This document shows positions 21,035 through 34,202 of a DNA stretch of 64,000 nucleotides, piece after piece; positions within the stretch are counted from its first letter, which is position 1; each line of letters starts with the position of its first letter. This DNA is from Pomacea canaliculata. Taxonomy: Eukaryota; Mollusca; Gastropoda; Architaenioglossa; Ampullariidae. Under the pieces are notes generated by a model, which searched no databases, was not told the DNA's origin, and was given only the letters and a program-made list of their open reading frames with translations. A program made the translations under genes and the position numbers. Location: the NCBI RefSeq assembly GCF_003073045.1, contig NC_037596.1, forward strand, positions 9,755,553 to 9,819,552. The letters run 5' to 3'.

Positions 21035-23390
21035 TTATCATTCGGCTGGTAGCTGTTGTTGAAGGGAGCACATGGACAGACATGGCAGCTGACAAAGCCC
21101 ACTACTTAAGCCTATTTCAAGTGTCAGTGAGCAGGTCTTGCACAGGACTACCAGCCTAATCTTTGACATTCATAAGCCAATTCTTCCTCTGGCCACAATG
21201 GCGTCGACCACCCTCCAAGACACACTGAAGGACAAGTCTTTGACCAGGTGTCGCGACGGGTCACATGACCAAACCAGACCAGCATATGTCACTTGATGTT
21301 GCAGGTAGAGATTCCCGGTGCCCTACGCTGACAAAGTCAGTGGCTTTATATTCTCTGCATGTGAGATTAGGAGAAGACTCCTTGGTTTCTTTAGGCACTT
21401 GCTTTTGGATGCCGGTATTCTCTTTTCCATATCGGCAAACAGAGTCCATGCGTAGAGTATGATCAGCACTACAATGGATTTGGACGGATTGTATTTTTTA
21501 GTAAACCTGACATTATGATTGGGTAAATTTGGCCTTGGTGAAACCAACGACAGGGGCATCAAACTCCTAGAGTTTGCGCAAAGCCATCAATTTACCTTAC
21601 CCAATACCTTGCACCCCCATAAGAAATCAAGGGCAGACATGTGGCATTCTCTCAGATAGACTGTCCATCACCAGATCAACTTTATTCGGTTGTCCAGTGT
21701 CAACAAGGCCATGACGAGGGCATACCCAGGAGCTGATATAAATAGCGACCATGACCTTGTCATAATGAGCCTGAAGCTGAAGCTGAAAGCAAAAGCGATT
21801 CTTAAACACCCCCCAAATTTGTTTTTATTTGGAGAAGCTGCATGACCCTTACATTGCAGAGGTCTTTAAGGCCACATTTGAAGGCAAATTTGCAGCACTA
21901 AACCTGTTGGACTGTGATGTAGACACCCTTGCTGGAAACATCAAATAGGTGCTGCTGTCAACAGCCCAGGGAGTTCTAGGGAGTCAAAAGAAGAAGAAAC
22001 AACTATGGGTCATGAATGACACCCTAGATCTCTCTGAACAAAGGAGGGCCTTTAAGAGAGAAAGGAAAAGCAAAGCCAAAGCAGCTTCCAAAAACAAAGA
22101 AGCAAACTGTGCCATCAAGAAAGAAATAAAGGCAGATAAGGAGAACTGGACCAATGCTGTACATAGAGGAGGGAATGGCCCAAGGCGACAGCAAAAAGGC
22201 CTACCAGCTACTAAGGACCCTCACTAATACAGGCCAGCAAAAGATCTCAGTCATCAAAGACAGCAATGGCCACCTTCTCACAGAAAGCAATGATGCACTC
22301 AATCGATGGACTGAATACTGCAAAGACGTGCACAACTTTCAGCTGAAGACAGATGCTAACATCCTTCAAAAACCAGACTAGAAACAGTGAACCTGAAGAC
22401 CTACAAGTCCTACAGGAAGAGGTCACAAGAGCTGTGCAGTCTTACGGGACAAAGTCGCCAGGCATTGATAATTTTCCAGCTGAGCTGCTCAAACAGGGTG
22501 AAGCAGAATCTACAAAGGCCCTCACTGTACTGTGCTAAAGAGTCTGGGAATGCAAAGCATGGTCCAAATAATAGATACAGTCACTAGTAATACCCTTCCT
22601 CCAAAAAAAGGAAACAGTGCCAGAACTACTGAACCATAGGCCTTATCAGACACCCAGGTAAAGTCATGCTGAAAGTAATATAAAAGCGCCTCAGCACCAC
22701 AGTGGAGGAACTGCTAGCAAAAGAACTGGCTGGCTGGCCCAGGTAGCAACTAAGTTAAGCAGATCTTCAACTGTCTCATTCTTCAAGACAATCATTTTCG
22801 CCATCAGCAGGGCCTCTATCATAACTTTAAAAAGGCTTTTGACAGAGTCTGGCATGAGGGGCTATGGCATGTGTTGCAAAAATTTAATAAAAAAAAACCA
22901 ACTCGCTCAAGTCATCAAAGCACTCTAAAAATAGCTCAATGAGCACAGTACTGTTTGAGAACCAAATAGGAGCTCACTCTTGCACCAGAGCAGGTGCTAT
23001 TCAATATCTTCTTAGAGAACACCATGCGTGAAGCCCTCATGACCATCACATTTCCATAGGTCGAAGGCCAGTCTGCAACCTATGCTTTGCAGACAAGACA
23101 CATAGACCTGCTAGTACATACTAACAAAGAACCAAAGAACTCTAAGATCTTACCAGCTGACTGACAGACAGTTTGAAGGCATATGGAATGGAGACAAACA
23201 CTGGCAACAGCAAAGTTATGATCAAAGCAGAGATTGACGTGAACATGGTAGAGCTTGAAGAAGTAAGCAGTTTCATATACTTGGAAGCCACCCTTTCCAA
23301 AGACGGAAGCATCACAACAGCTATTCACATCATGTTACATCAGAAACAGGTTCCTTCTTTTTATATGTATGGCCACCAAACCAGCATTTA
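21035..23390. mobile_element. RTE-like LINE relic with a 5' inversion
   Basis: Two halves of one element in opposite orientation. On the minus strand, 21512 to about 21035 reads the RT C-terminus (WTLFADMEKRI, KCLKKP) and the 3' end of the ORF (WSCDPSRHLVKD). On the plus strand, about 21517 to 23390 reads the end of the endonuclease (NDRGIKLLEFAQSHQF, GADINSDHDLV), the linker, and the RT to just after SSFIYLEATLSKDG. The plus half ends where the minus half begins in element coordinates, and the halves meet within about 10 bp near 21515. This is the outcome expected of twin priming. Many stops and frame changes show it is old. It belongs to a different LINE family from the one at 15.7-19.0 kb. 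Confidence 0.8.
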
Positions 23391-23394
23391 AAAA

Positions 23395-23920
23395 TGTTAC
23401 TAATTTCATTTATTGAAGAAGTCCAGGTTTGCTAGCCACAGATATAAAAATGTAAGTCTTGAAAAGGGAACAATGGTCTTCAGCAGTGGTAAAGGTAGAA
23501 TGCCATCATTTTTACCAGTCAGTATACCAGAAAGGTGCTTTACACAACTTTCAAAAGCTGCTTACTGCTAGAGTGATCGTTGCACAGTACCATGGAACAG
23601 ATGAGACAGGGAGACAGGTATCTAGGTAAAGCACACTGAGAGATCGGAAAAATATGTTGGATATGCAGTATCCAGCATTGGCAAGGACCAAAACAAAAGA
23701 ATAGGCTTTTCAGGCTGCTTTAAAAACTAGTTTATTGTGTGCTTTTTTTTCCCTCGATCTGTCCGCACTAGTGCATATAACTGAAATAGTTATCAGCTGC
23801 AATGGATAAAGTGGCCAATTTCATTTCTGACACAATAACAAAGTGCCAATACACACATACAAATACACTAGTAATAGTAAATGATTCCATTTGTGTAATG
23901 ATTCATTATGTGTTGCTTTT
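23395..23920. other. No feature recognised
   Basis: AT-rich flank of the inverted LINE. No target-site duplication of that element was recognisable. Confidence 0.4.
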
Positions 23921-23927
23921 GGGCCAA

Positions 23928-24170
23928 GGACGGTCCCAAGCCCGGCTGAAAAAGGAGGAGGGTTGGGCGTGGGGCTAGCACCCCCACCCCGTAAAACAAA
24001 CCCTTGCTACAAAAACATCGACAACAGTAAAACAATGGCCAACAGTCCTGGAGGAAGGGCCTTCATCTAATGGGGGCAACTGGTGACGGTAGCCCAGGAC
24101 AGGAGGTGTTGGAGGACTGTCGTCGATGGCCTATGCACCAGGAGGGGCGAATGTGCTAACTTTGGGCTGT
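23928..24170 (+). mobile_element. LINE 5' leader-like fragment
   Basis: A GC-rich block (ggacggtcccaagcccgg, gggttgggcgtggggctagc, cgtcgatggcctatgcacc) that resembles the 5' leader of RTE-like LINEs. The 5' end of the LINE at 18.9 kb also has a 'gggctaacaacccca...gtaaaa' stretch of similar layout. No coding part follows, which is unusual because LINE copies normally lose the 5' end. Confidence 0.4.
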
Positions 24171-24174
24171 ATAC

Positions 24175-25022
24175 TATTCGGTTTTTTGATGTCTAAATAA
24201 ATCATTTGCTTGTGTTGCTAAGATCTGTAATATCTGTAAGGAATTATTATTAATTTTATGCAGAACTTATAGTTTAGGCAAAAGACTGCTGAAAGTTGTT
24301 TTTCCTCTTGTACTCCGGTGAAAACACTATATATTCAAATAATTGCTTTTTTCTCCTTGAAATCATTGTAAAAGTACTATAGTGGATGGGCATAAGCAGA
24401 GGTAGAGAAGCTGGAACAAAATTGCTGCAGCATCATTGTTAAGTTCTTCTCTGAAATTGTATGAAGAATATAATGTTTACTATCAAGTGTTGCTATGTTA
24501 CACAAGTCGCCTATGAAAAGCTGATGCTAATTGTAGTACTTCACAATGGACAGTACTATGAACGGCTGCACAGTTGTCTTTAAATTTGGTGATGAGAAGC
24601 ATACAGTAAATCGTTTCTCATGGATTACCTGCATAGCATTCCTGAAAATGTGTATCTCTGATGTTTTTTTTTCCTTTTTCCAGTACCATTAGAGATGTTG
24701 CTCAAAGACAGTTTTGACTTTTTTTAACCTCCCCATCATTTTGACACAGTTTGTGACAATGCAAATTTCCCATAGTTCTAGTTAGGGTTAGGGTTAGGGT
24801 TAGGGTTAGGGTTGTGAACCATATATTTATGTCTCTACCCAAGTCTTTAACCCAACATTTGCATTTGCATTGAACAGTTAGTGAAAAGTTAACAATTTAT
24901 GACAGCATATTGTTCTCTATTTTCTCTCAGTGTGTAGATTGTGTTATCTTCCCCACCCCCACAACCTGTACATAATTTTCATTATGTGTGAGAATGCATT
25001 ATTTGTTTTTCGGGCTTGTGTT
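24175..25022. other. Non-coding stretch with a telomere-like array
   Basis: No gene recognised. The only structured element is the TTAGGG array at 24781-24813. Confidence 0.5.
24781..24813 (+). repeat. Interstitial telomere-like repeat
   Basis: Five perfect TTAGGG units in tandem, the longest such run in the window. Confidence 0.92.
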
Positions 25023-25028
25023 TTGATG

Positions 25029-25292
25029 GAATGGACAACCGAGTGGTTAGAGCGCTGACATTGGAAGTGAGAGGTACACCAGTTTGATACCCATAAAACA
25101 CTGCTCACTTCCCCTAGTACACCCAGCTGGTGGGAATGGATACTTGACTCCAAAGAGGGTTGGAGAAGGTAAGGCAGTGAGGGATAGGAGATTAGCACTG
25201 CCCTCACATAAAGCTGTCCCTAAGAAACGTGAGGTCTCTAACACCTCACTCCCTAGAAAAAAAATTATGAGACAACCTTTACCTTTACATAT
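25029..25292 (+). repeat. tRNA-derived SINE, copy 1
   Basis: The head has a box A (ccgagtggttagagcgctg) and a degenerate box B (ccagtttgataccc). The body shares gggttggagaaggtaaggca, gaggtctctaacacctca and a cctttaccttt end with the copy at 25497-25737. Near full length. Confidence 0.75.
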
Positions 25293-25496
25293 CTGTGTAG
25301 AAGCTCTAACTAAATTTAGGATTACTGAGTGCAGGAGAAAGAGAGATTGTACATACATTATTATTATTGTGTCTGTGTATGCATGCGTGTGAAAGAAAGA
25401 GAGAAAGTATAACAGTGAATGAGAGTAGAAATAAATCTATTTATTTCAGTTTCATTTCACCATCAACTATGTTAACTTCTGCCTTGAAGTACAAAA

Positions 25497-25737
25497 AGGT
25501 AAAGGTCATCCCCTAACCTTTTCAGATCGTTAGTGGGGTTGAGGTGTTAGAGACCTCACTTTTCTCTGTGCCGATCTTCTCTCCCTTGCTGCCTTACCTT
25601 TTCCAACCCTGTGTGCAGTCAGGTACCCATTCCTGCAAGTTTGATCGACTGGGGGAAGTTTGCTGCACTAATCAGGCATTGAACCACTCTCAGTTCGGAC
25701 GCCATCACACTAACCACTCAGCTATCTGCTTCCCCTT
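25497..25737 (-). repeat. tRNA-derived SINE, copy 2 (inverted)
   Basis: Read on the minus strand: box A tagctgagtggttag, box B gtggttcaatgcc, then the same body and the same cctttacctttt tail as copy 1. The two copies face each other about 200 bp apart. Confidence 0.75.
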
Positions 25738-25744
25738 CTGCCTT

Positions 25745-28700
25745 AAACATAATCATAAAATGTGAGAATTGTCTGCATGTAATATGTAATTGTCAGAGAA
25801 TGAAAAACTTTCACTTTCACTAGTCATTTAGTCACAATGCTTTTAAAAATTTGTTTTTATTACAACAAAAGAGCATGCATTTCCTTTCTTTACGGCATTT
25901 GGCGTAGTAGAATCCTGCATGTTTACCCGCCATATATCACTCATTCATGTTTCCACTGCTGAAATGAATCTAATTAAAAGTGAATGTTCGTGTGACCATA
26001 ATATACTACGTCTAACAAAAGCTGAGTGAATCAATGAAATTTTTCAACTTTCTTTTGCATATTTTTTCTTAATTAATATTAGTTAAAATGCACATTTTTT
26101 GCAGTTATGGGACAAAGGTTCTGAAACATGACAGGTGTAAATGTTTTTGTAAGTAAAAAGTTCCCTCTGAACAATGCAGGTTTAAAAAAAAATTCTTTAG
26201 CACTCATTTCGTGAGCTCCTCCTTACATCTGACACCCAGTTTAATTCTTTTCTCTAAGCCTTTTTCATAGCCTATGTGAGTATTTGGTGAATCCTGCTTT
26301 AAAGAAACATGAACAATGATAATACAGCACATGTAATATTGATATACAAACATGCGCTATTAAAGGAATGCAGTCAGCCAGCAAAGTGCATTAAATTTTT
26401 ATTACATAGAGTCTTTCCAACTCTTGGCAAAAATTCTGCCCCGAAAATTTGGTCATTATCATTATCTGCAGGGGAACATGTCTTCCCATGCAGCATATAA
26501 CATTTTTCTGTGTACAGTTTAGGTTTCACTACATTTTAGCAAAAGCAAACAATTTATTTTCCCTCGACTTTGTTTGTTGAATGTTACTATTTATAATTTT
26601 TCTACTTTTGACAGAATGTGGCTCTTTCCCCGTGTTGGAATGAATATTCCACTTGCCATTATTGCATGTTTCGAATATCTGGTGAAGACAAAGCTTAAAA
26701 TATACATTATATAAATAGCAGTTTTGGTACAGTCATTATTTTCACCAACAGTGTACCTTCACAATACACATAATTTGCCATGTTTTAGAATGCAGCAGAA
26801 ACCGCCTGTTTCCAAGAATTGCATGACACGTTTAAAATACAGTCTCAAGAAAAGAAAAAAAAATGTAAAGTAAGAAAATGACTTTTTAGAATCAGCTTCG
26901 AAGAAGAACTCGATGTGTTAAGAAGAAGCCAAGAGATTATTATAATTAAATAAGACGACAACAAAATGTTTTTGTCGCTTCGCATTCAACGAAATGATAT
27001 CGCCAGAATTAGTGAATTGTACTGATTACTAAAAAATCTGCGATTTAAAAAAAATTGCAAGAAAAACTTTTAATGGTGTTCGATCATCAGTCTTGGGTTG
27101 AGTTTCTCGACTGTCGACAATAATTTTAACACACAATGTACTCATGCATGCTGTAATTTTGCAAAACAGTTTCTATCGTCTAGGACTCTAGGCCTACGGA
27201 GTGGTCGTCTCTTTAAAATGGTCGAGTTTGCCTGCAGTGTTTTGTTTACCTCATGCAGCGCTTATATCCCTCTGAATTCACTGTGCCTGTCTCATCGGCC
27301 AAGTATGCAACTTTATTTGCGATGCTGATGTTAACTTTCACAAGTAAAGAATCCATTTAGTAACTTTGATTGCACTGTTTATAAAACTTTTCCGTCTTGC
27401 TTGTTTCTTTTTTCTTGTTGGGGGCGGCCATTAATCTTTCAAAGGTGACGTACGATGGGAGCAGTTTTTATCTTATTCGACCACTGTTAGTTTATCTTAT
27501 TTTTGTTTTAAAAGAAGATTGAAATTATGTTGTTAAAGCGACTGTGACTAAGAAAAATCATTTATTATACTTAAAAAGCGTTTAAGTCTAAAACTGTTTA
27601 AAACGAGAAGAATGCCAGGATGAAACTACGGAAGTGTGTTGATTGAAGGTAGATGACTAAATCAGTGTACAGGTGAGGTGCTTTTCTTGTTTGTGCAAAT
27701 AGCAATAGTAGTTGTGATTAAATGGACATGCTAATTTTCCATGAATCGTTGACGGTTCTTAAAAAGCTAAAGTATGATTATTATTGTCGAACGGAGTCTC
27801 ATATCACAATAATAAATCTGATTAGATTTCATGATTCTTTTAACTCAGATTGTATTCATCAGAAGTTAAAAAAAAAACATACATGCCTTTAATCAAATTT
27901 CGTGTTTTCATTTCATCTTCATATCATTAGTTCGTGAGTTAAACTTAATGTAACTTATAAAAACTCTTGGGAATATTTACTTTTAGTTTTTATTGTTCCA
28001 TTATATTTCCAATACCATGCAACAACAGCATTTATTTTTTACATATTATTCTTGACGTCCTATGCACTTTTACACTTTTTGTACAGATTTTTTACTCTAT
28101 TCTAGTTTTGTTTGTTAAGTTTGTTGGCTATCTTTGTGGTGTAGTGTGTTTTTGATTACACAAATAATAATTATATATTTGTTTTGTGTATACCTCACCA
28201 GGAGAGCTAGATAGCATTTAAAAGAAATCTTTTTTCACTATTTGTTGCTTGGTACCGAGAGTGCAACCTATTTAGCTATGCTATAATGCAAAATAACATT
28301 AAATTAAATTAAATTTATTTAAATTAAGGATTTATACATGTATTAGTGAAAATTGTTGTAATTTTTATCCTGCTTTTATTGAAAAGAGTACAGTAAAATA
28401 TATAATTAATGTGTGTGTTGTATAAAGAATCTGAAGAACTCAAATAAGCTGATAGAATATTTGTAAAACTGTTACCATGGGTTTATAACTACAGTACATG
28501 TACTGTAGAAAGTGGGACACATCTTAACATGATATCAGGAAGGATTTCTGCCATTTTCATTTGTTACGGTTGTCAACATAGCTTGTGATAGTAACTATCG
28601 AACTTGCAACAGATTTTCTTCTTTTACGTTAGTCAGTATAGATCCTAATCCTAATTATAATTATAGAACTTGCAACACAGTTATTTAAATACAAATATAT

Positions 28701-30480
28701 TCACACAGTAAATGATCTGAATTACAAAGTTTGAAATAGTGTGTTAGTATTACATATCTTAGTTAACAATTATATGTGAGCCGCCATGATGCTCTCACTC
28801 CTGGCACTCTCTTTGTTCTCTTGGACTGATGATTATGTAACAACCAGTGTCTGACGCTGCTTATGAAAATAAAGTGTGGGGAAAAAACCTATAGGAATCT
28901 TTCTTTCTTGAATTAGTTGTGTGTTCGATGTACCTAAGGGAAGTAAACATCTTCATTAATGAGGATGCTAATTAAATAGATATCCGTATCGCGTATGGCA
29001 AAATGGCTGATATGAGAAAAAGTTAATATTTATAAGAAAACGGTTAATACGTGTGTATGCTATCTATATTATTGACATTCGATTGTTAAAAAGCTGTAGT
29101 TAACAGAGCCAACCTGCAGGGAGAGAAAGAATCATCCAAAGCAGATGGAGTTGAACCATAGCACATATGTGATATTCCGAGCACGCATGGGGAAGTCTAG
29201 ATATCATATTAATTAAAAATAAAAATGTTCTGTGCGACAATTAAAGGACGTTAATCTTATAGCATTTTTTTAAATACAATTTTTTGAATGATTTATTTTA
29301 ATTGGAAAGAACGATCGAGGATGTACACAAAAGAAACAACAGTTTTTACATGATTGGGATGGAAAAAAGAATGTTGTTTGCCGAGCATTTTTTAATATCT
29401 GTTAATACTGAACGTAAGTTATTTAGTTTTATTTATTAACAAGTCAGTACGATAAGTATTTAGTGAATAATGTCCAAAGAGGGATTCATGATCAACTTGG
29501 AGGATAATATTTGGTGCTGGCCTGTGACCGCGTGGCACAGCACGTGAGCGTTTCCTTGACGATCATCGTATTAAAATTCACGTTCTTTCTCCCGCCTTGC
29601 GGTCTGTGACATAAGAACCTAACCTAACCCTGACTGACCTTTAAGGAATGAAGTTACAACATAATAATATCAGTCTAAAACTCCTTCAAAACCTGACCTA
29701 CATTTCACTTCACAAAAGTCACGCGAAACTCGACCCTGCACCCCTAGCAGATAGCAAGCTCGTCTGCTCGCCGTCCGAAGTGGGTCGAGAAACAGTGATA
29801 TTCTCGCGTGCAGTCACAAACTCGATCTCTTGCTGTTGCGGCGGGTCTTTGCTTTTAATCATCGCCCTTAGAACCTGTAATTTGTCCTGGCTGTGGTACC
29901 TTTTCTGCACTTGTTAATATAGTCCTCGCTGCTTTCAGCGTGAAACATACACCAGCCAGCTGTCTTCTAGATGTACAAGATTTTGCAACACGTGTTCATT
30001 TTCTATAATCGCTTAAAAACTAAGAAAGCAAATTTTTACTATTATGATTTTAAAAGGTGAATGTTTCATTTTAGTAGGATTTGAGTAATAAAAAAAACAA
30101 ACAAATGAGGCAACATGAACTAAATAGTGAACATAAGTTTATGCACACACATTCAAAGATGGTACCCGGTGCGGTCTGTACAAGCATTTAGCTTGCACAT
30201 ATGTCACAGAAAACCGTTGAGTTTGTAACTGCCCAAAACAAACTAAGAATCCTAATACATCTACTGCTCCTAATTTGTTTTATAACTTCAATTTGTATCT
30301 TTTTAAGAGGTACTTTCGAGTAGAACATGACGAACAAAATGTTATTGAATGTTCTGCAAAATATACAATGAGGAATGGAAGTGGAAAATATATTTATGCT
30401 GTACAATCTATTCTCATAATTCACAAATCTGTGATAAGACAAATTAAGTAGCCAAAATACCAGTGTTAAGAATTCTGCTT
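25745..30480. other. Gene-poor stretch
   Basis: 4.7 kb of AT-rich sequence with no recognisable exon. A GC-richer patch at 29510-29930 has an open frame of 63 codons on the minus strand and 89 on the plus strand with no homology I recognise; it may be a repeat fragment. Confidence 0.45.
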
Positions 30481-30499
30481 TGTATTTCATTTTTCATCC

Positions 30500-30835
30500 A
30501 TCCCTTCAGTGGACTAGTTTGCAGGTCAAGAGAGAAGCTGGATACGCGTAGCGGCTTTCATGAGTAAGTCATGCATGGTATGACCAGTAGTGTCTCTTAA
30601 GTTTATACCAGTCAGTTCTGCCTCCTTGACTACTCTTTGGATACCATGAAGGACGGTCTTTGAGGATCATGTTGGGTGACATCGCCTAGACAAAACAGCT
30701 TGCGTCGCTTCACTGTTAGCAGTCAATGTTGCTTGTAGCTCTTGAGAGTAGCAACTATCATGGATGAACTCGTCGGTCTTACGTTCCATGTTGGAAATGC
30801 AAAGCAGTTTTCCTGGTTATCTGCAAACAGCTAAT
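30500..30835 (-). mobile_element. RTE-like LINE 3' fragment
   Basis: On the minus strand the nucleotide sequence follows the end of the LINE ORF: gtgaagcgacgcaagctgt (KRRKL), then a degraded G.VT.HD, then a TG(H)TMHD...MKAA-like stretch near the 3' end. It contains many stops. Same family as the relics at 21.0, 45.1 and 62.7 kb. Confidence 0.5.
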
Positions 30836-31717
30836 TAAGATATGATCGATGCAAATCCATTAAAACTGTATTTGAATTTATGTTGTATGTGTAAGGAAGT
30901 AATAGCCAAAAAAGCAATATTTGTAGGCAGATCAAGCTTACGGAGAACATGAGCATGGGCACATAAGTATGACATCATGTCATATCAATTGTCTTTTCTT
31001 ATCAATATTTTATAATTAAAATTCATTACACTTACAACCATTCCAGTTATATTTTTTCCTTGCTTTTTCCTTTTTGAGAGGAATGATGATTGGTCATCCG
31101 TAGAAACATCGTGTACATGTACATCGATCCCTTTAGTAGTTATTGTTGTGTAATTTTTTTATTTGTTTTTTTTGTCAATGACGATTATGCAGGCCAAACT
31201 GTATGCAAAGATCTTAACTTCAAGCACTGACTTCTAACATGATTCCATGCCCATGCAAATGAAACTGTTTAAAACAGAAAACGTTCGCTTTCTCAATAAA
31301 TAAGTTTATAAATACCTCTGGTCCCATTCCACATGCCAGCAGGTTCAAGACCTTTTCGGAGTCATGAACTGGAGATTGTGGTCTAATATAGTTAATGTAC
31401 TGTAACATTTTTATACCTGGCATCGTGTCTTTGGCTCAGCAGTGCTTGGTCACGTGGACAAGAAGGGCGACATATCTGTAAAAGTAAAGATACATTATGG
31501 TCACCTGCAGCTTGTAACATTTGAATAACATCAACGATGATTACCATGTGGTATTGTGAAATCCAGCATACTTTCAGAATCCTCAGGTTCGAACATATGA
31601 ATGGTTTAATACCGTCAAGGCTAGAGAACAACTTTTAACACTCCTCTTCGCGACTAGAGCACGATAAATAATGATCGTCTGATGAACCTGATGCATTGCT
31701 TCATGGACGCCATCGGC

Positions 31718-31729
31718 TGTGACGTCACA
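31718..31729. promoter_or_regulatory. CRE-like palindrome
   Basis: TGTGACGTCACA, identical to 20008-20019, in a locally GC-rich patch. No transcript start is visible nearby. Confidence 0.35.
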
Positions 31730-34139
31730 CGTTATTCGTGCTAGGGAGCGAGATTTTGCAGGACTTGCTGACTACAGGTGGAAATCGCCAACTTTCAAAG
31801 TCGATAATAAACAAACCGTTGTGGCTCGGGCCCTGAAATTTACAAAAATTATATTTTATAATTTGTTTATAACTCGGACCAATCGGGTAGGACCATGGAG
31901 CTAAATGACGATGCCAATGGAAATGTCCGAATAAACACTATGAAATCGCTTGGCTGCTGCCTAGAACAAATCGATTTGCATACATTTAAATATACTTTAC
32001 ATTTATTTATCAAATATTTAGCTGCATACTAAAATCACAAACTCAATCAAATAGGTGCAGTTTTGCATTGACTCGTAAATGTGACTGGTTAATTAATAAC
32101 TGTTCTCATCTTAAAGTAAAGCATTAGCACACAACACGTTTAGGGTTATATGTTTAAAAAGTTGCAGAGAATAAGACCAGCTTATTCACTTGCCGCGTGT
32201 CCACCATATTTCAAACCTTCCAGTGGGCAATAAATCATGCCGTGATAAGAAATGACAGATTTACTGAAGACAGAGAGCTGTTGGAGTTTTGAGATACTTG
32301 TCTCGATATAGGTAAAACACAGGAGCATACCATTCACTTAAGCCCGCCATACTCATGTGTCGCAAACCGTCGTTTTGTTCTGGTCGCTGATTTAAATATA
32401 GAGATGTAAATCATGGCTGAACTTCATTTGGAAAAGGGCCGGTCTTCCTTCTATGACGTGTAGTAGAGGTAAAAAAAAAACCAACTGATGAAGCACAGCT
32501 GTTCTAGGGTGTGTCAAAGTCAAGGCTGTGTTGCGAATTTTTTATGTACTGATGCTGTTGGTCAAATCATGGACATGCATAGGTGGTTTGCTGTCTGTCT
32601 GTCAAGACCAACGCTTAGCCTTTTGCGAAGTTCCCCACTGTTAATTAGTCTCAGCGAGAATGTGACTAAACCGTAAGCTTTATAGTCCCATGCCTCGTTT
32701 TAGTAGTTAGCTAGAAAAAATCGTCTGCCAGCAGTCCAGTAATACAAGATCGTGGTCAAATGCAATCAAGTGTGTTGAGGGTGGGAGTGATAATGAGGGC
32801 ATCGAAATAATGTTGAGCCTTTACTTGCTTTCTGATCATGATTAAGAACAAGTCACATTTTTTTTTTCATCCCCGAACTTGTTTTGATTTTCAACACTAA
32901 GTATCAAGAACTAACAGACGCAGTTTTTATTATTTGAAAAAAGGAAAATTTGTAATAAAACTTTCCCCGCGAGTGCTCAGAATTCTAACAATAAAGTAGA
33001 AGGAAACAAAAATAAAGCCATAACGGATTTCACTTACCGCCTGTCCTAGGTAAACCTAGCTGACAACACACACTCTCACCTGTTTCACGTCAGAAGACGC
33101 AGTAAACTGCGACAACATTCGCGTGCGAACAGGGAAATGAAATACTCGAGTACCTACTTTTGCCTCGGTATGTGACTCAACTGTTCCACAAGCAGTGCAC
33201 AGGTGTGGGGGGCGACAGGGGATTTGAGGTGGTGGGGAGGAGGCTGGTGACGTGCTCCCATATGCAAGCTAGAGACTGTTATAATTATACACTCCATTCC
33301 TCTAGCTGTCGATACGATTTCTGTCGCAAGCTTTATATGTTGTTTTGCCAGCAAATGAGCTAGACAGAGGACTTTAGACACTCACATTATATTTGTCCTC
33401 AGCTATGTGATGTACAAATCCAATATGTTGTTATTGATGCAGGCGTATTGTCTATCTGTTAGTCTAAGTATGAGCAGACTATGGCTGAAATTAATGTCGA
33501 GGTTACCTACTTATTGACCGATACCATCTGTCCTACGCACTAATCCGATGTCCAGGTATAGGACTTAACAGTGAGGGTCTTTCGCTCAGATCGGTGTCCT
33601 ATGGCAACGTCCAATCAGCATTTTGTTGTTTTAATGCCGTGCGCAAATCGTAAAAGGGGGTTGAGAGTACGCGTGTCTTGGTTGATGGCATTCTTTCGCT
33701 GCGAGCATCTTTTACAAGCTACAAGTTTATTGACTTGGATAAAAAGTGATTTGAATCAAAGAGAAACTTTGAGTCTGTAAAAAGTTGCTTTTACAGTTGC
33801 CTGTAATAATTTTAGATAGCGAATAGAAGAATCAAAGCTAAGCGAAACGTGACTTTGCCTGTTTCATGCGTGAGAGAGTTTCCGTATCCATGGAGGGGAA
33901 CTGGACATTATGGGTAGTTTTAAAATAAGAATCTATTTTATGTGAAATATGATATAGACCTCCTGTCCATGTTTTCTGATGTTCTGCATGTGAAATGTGC
34001 TTTGAATCATGATATCAGTATTAGGGAATGGTCATAGCGTGTGCATACAGACTTTATATGTATATATATGTAGATAGGGATGAGAGGGGTATAAATGGAT
34101 GGGTGATTGGATGAGTGAGAGTATTGCTATCGTTATGCT

Positions 34140-34202
34140 CACCCTGTAAAAGTGGCTGAAATGGCCTTAAGTTAATAAAATATTCGAGTTCGAGTTCGAG
34201 TT
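34140..34202 (+). repeat. Retroelement 3' tail with TTCGAG repeats
   Basis: The sequence 'gtggctgaaatggcc' followed by 'ttaataaaa' and three tandem TTCGAG units has the form of a non-LTR retroelement 3' end. The body was not recognised. Confidence 0.35.

Noticed and set aside
25029-25110. Possible tRNA gene
   Set aside because: tRNA-like boxes belong to a SINE head; the body and tail match a second copy nearby.
29648-29917. 89-codon plus-strand ORF and 63-codon minus-strand ORF
   Set aside because: Overlapping open frames in a GC-richer patch; no recognisable motif and no splice context.
33154-33381. Open frames on both strands
   Set aside because: Short, overlapping, without motifs; probably chance.
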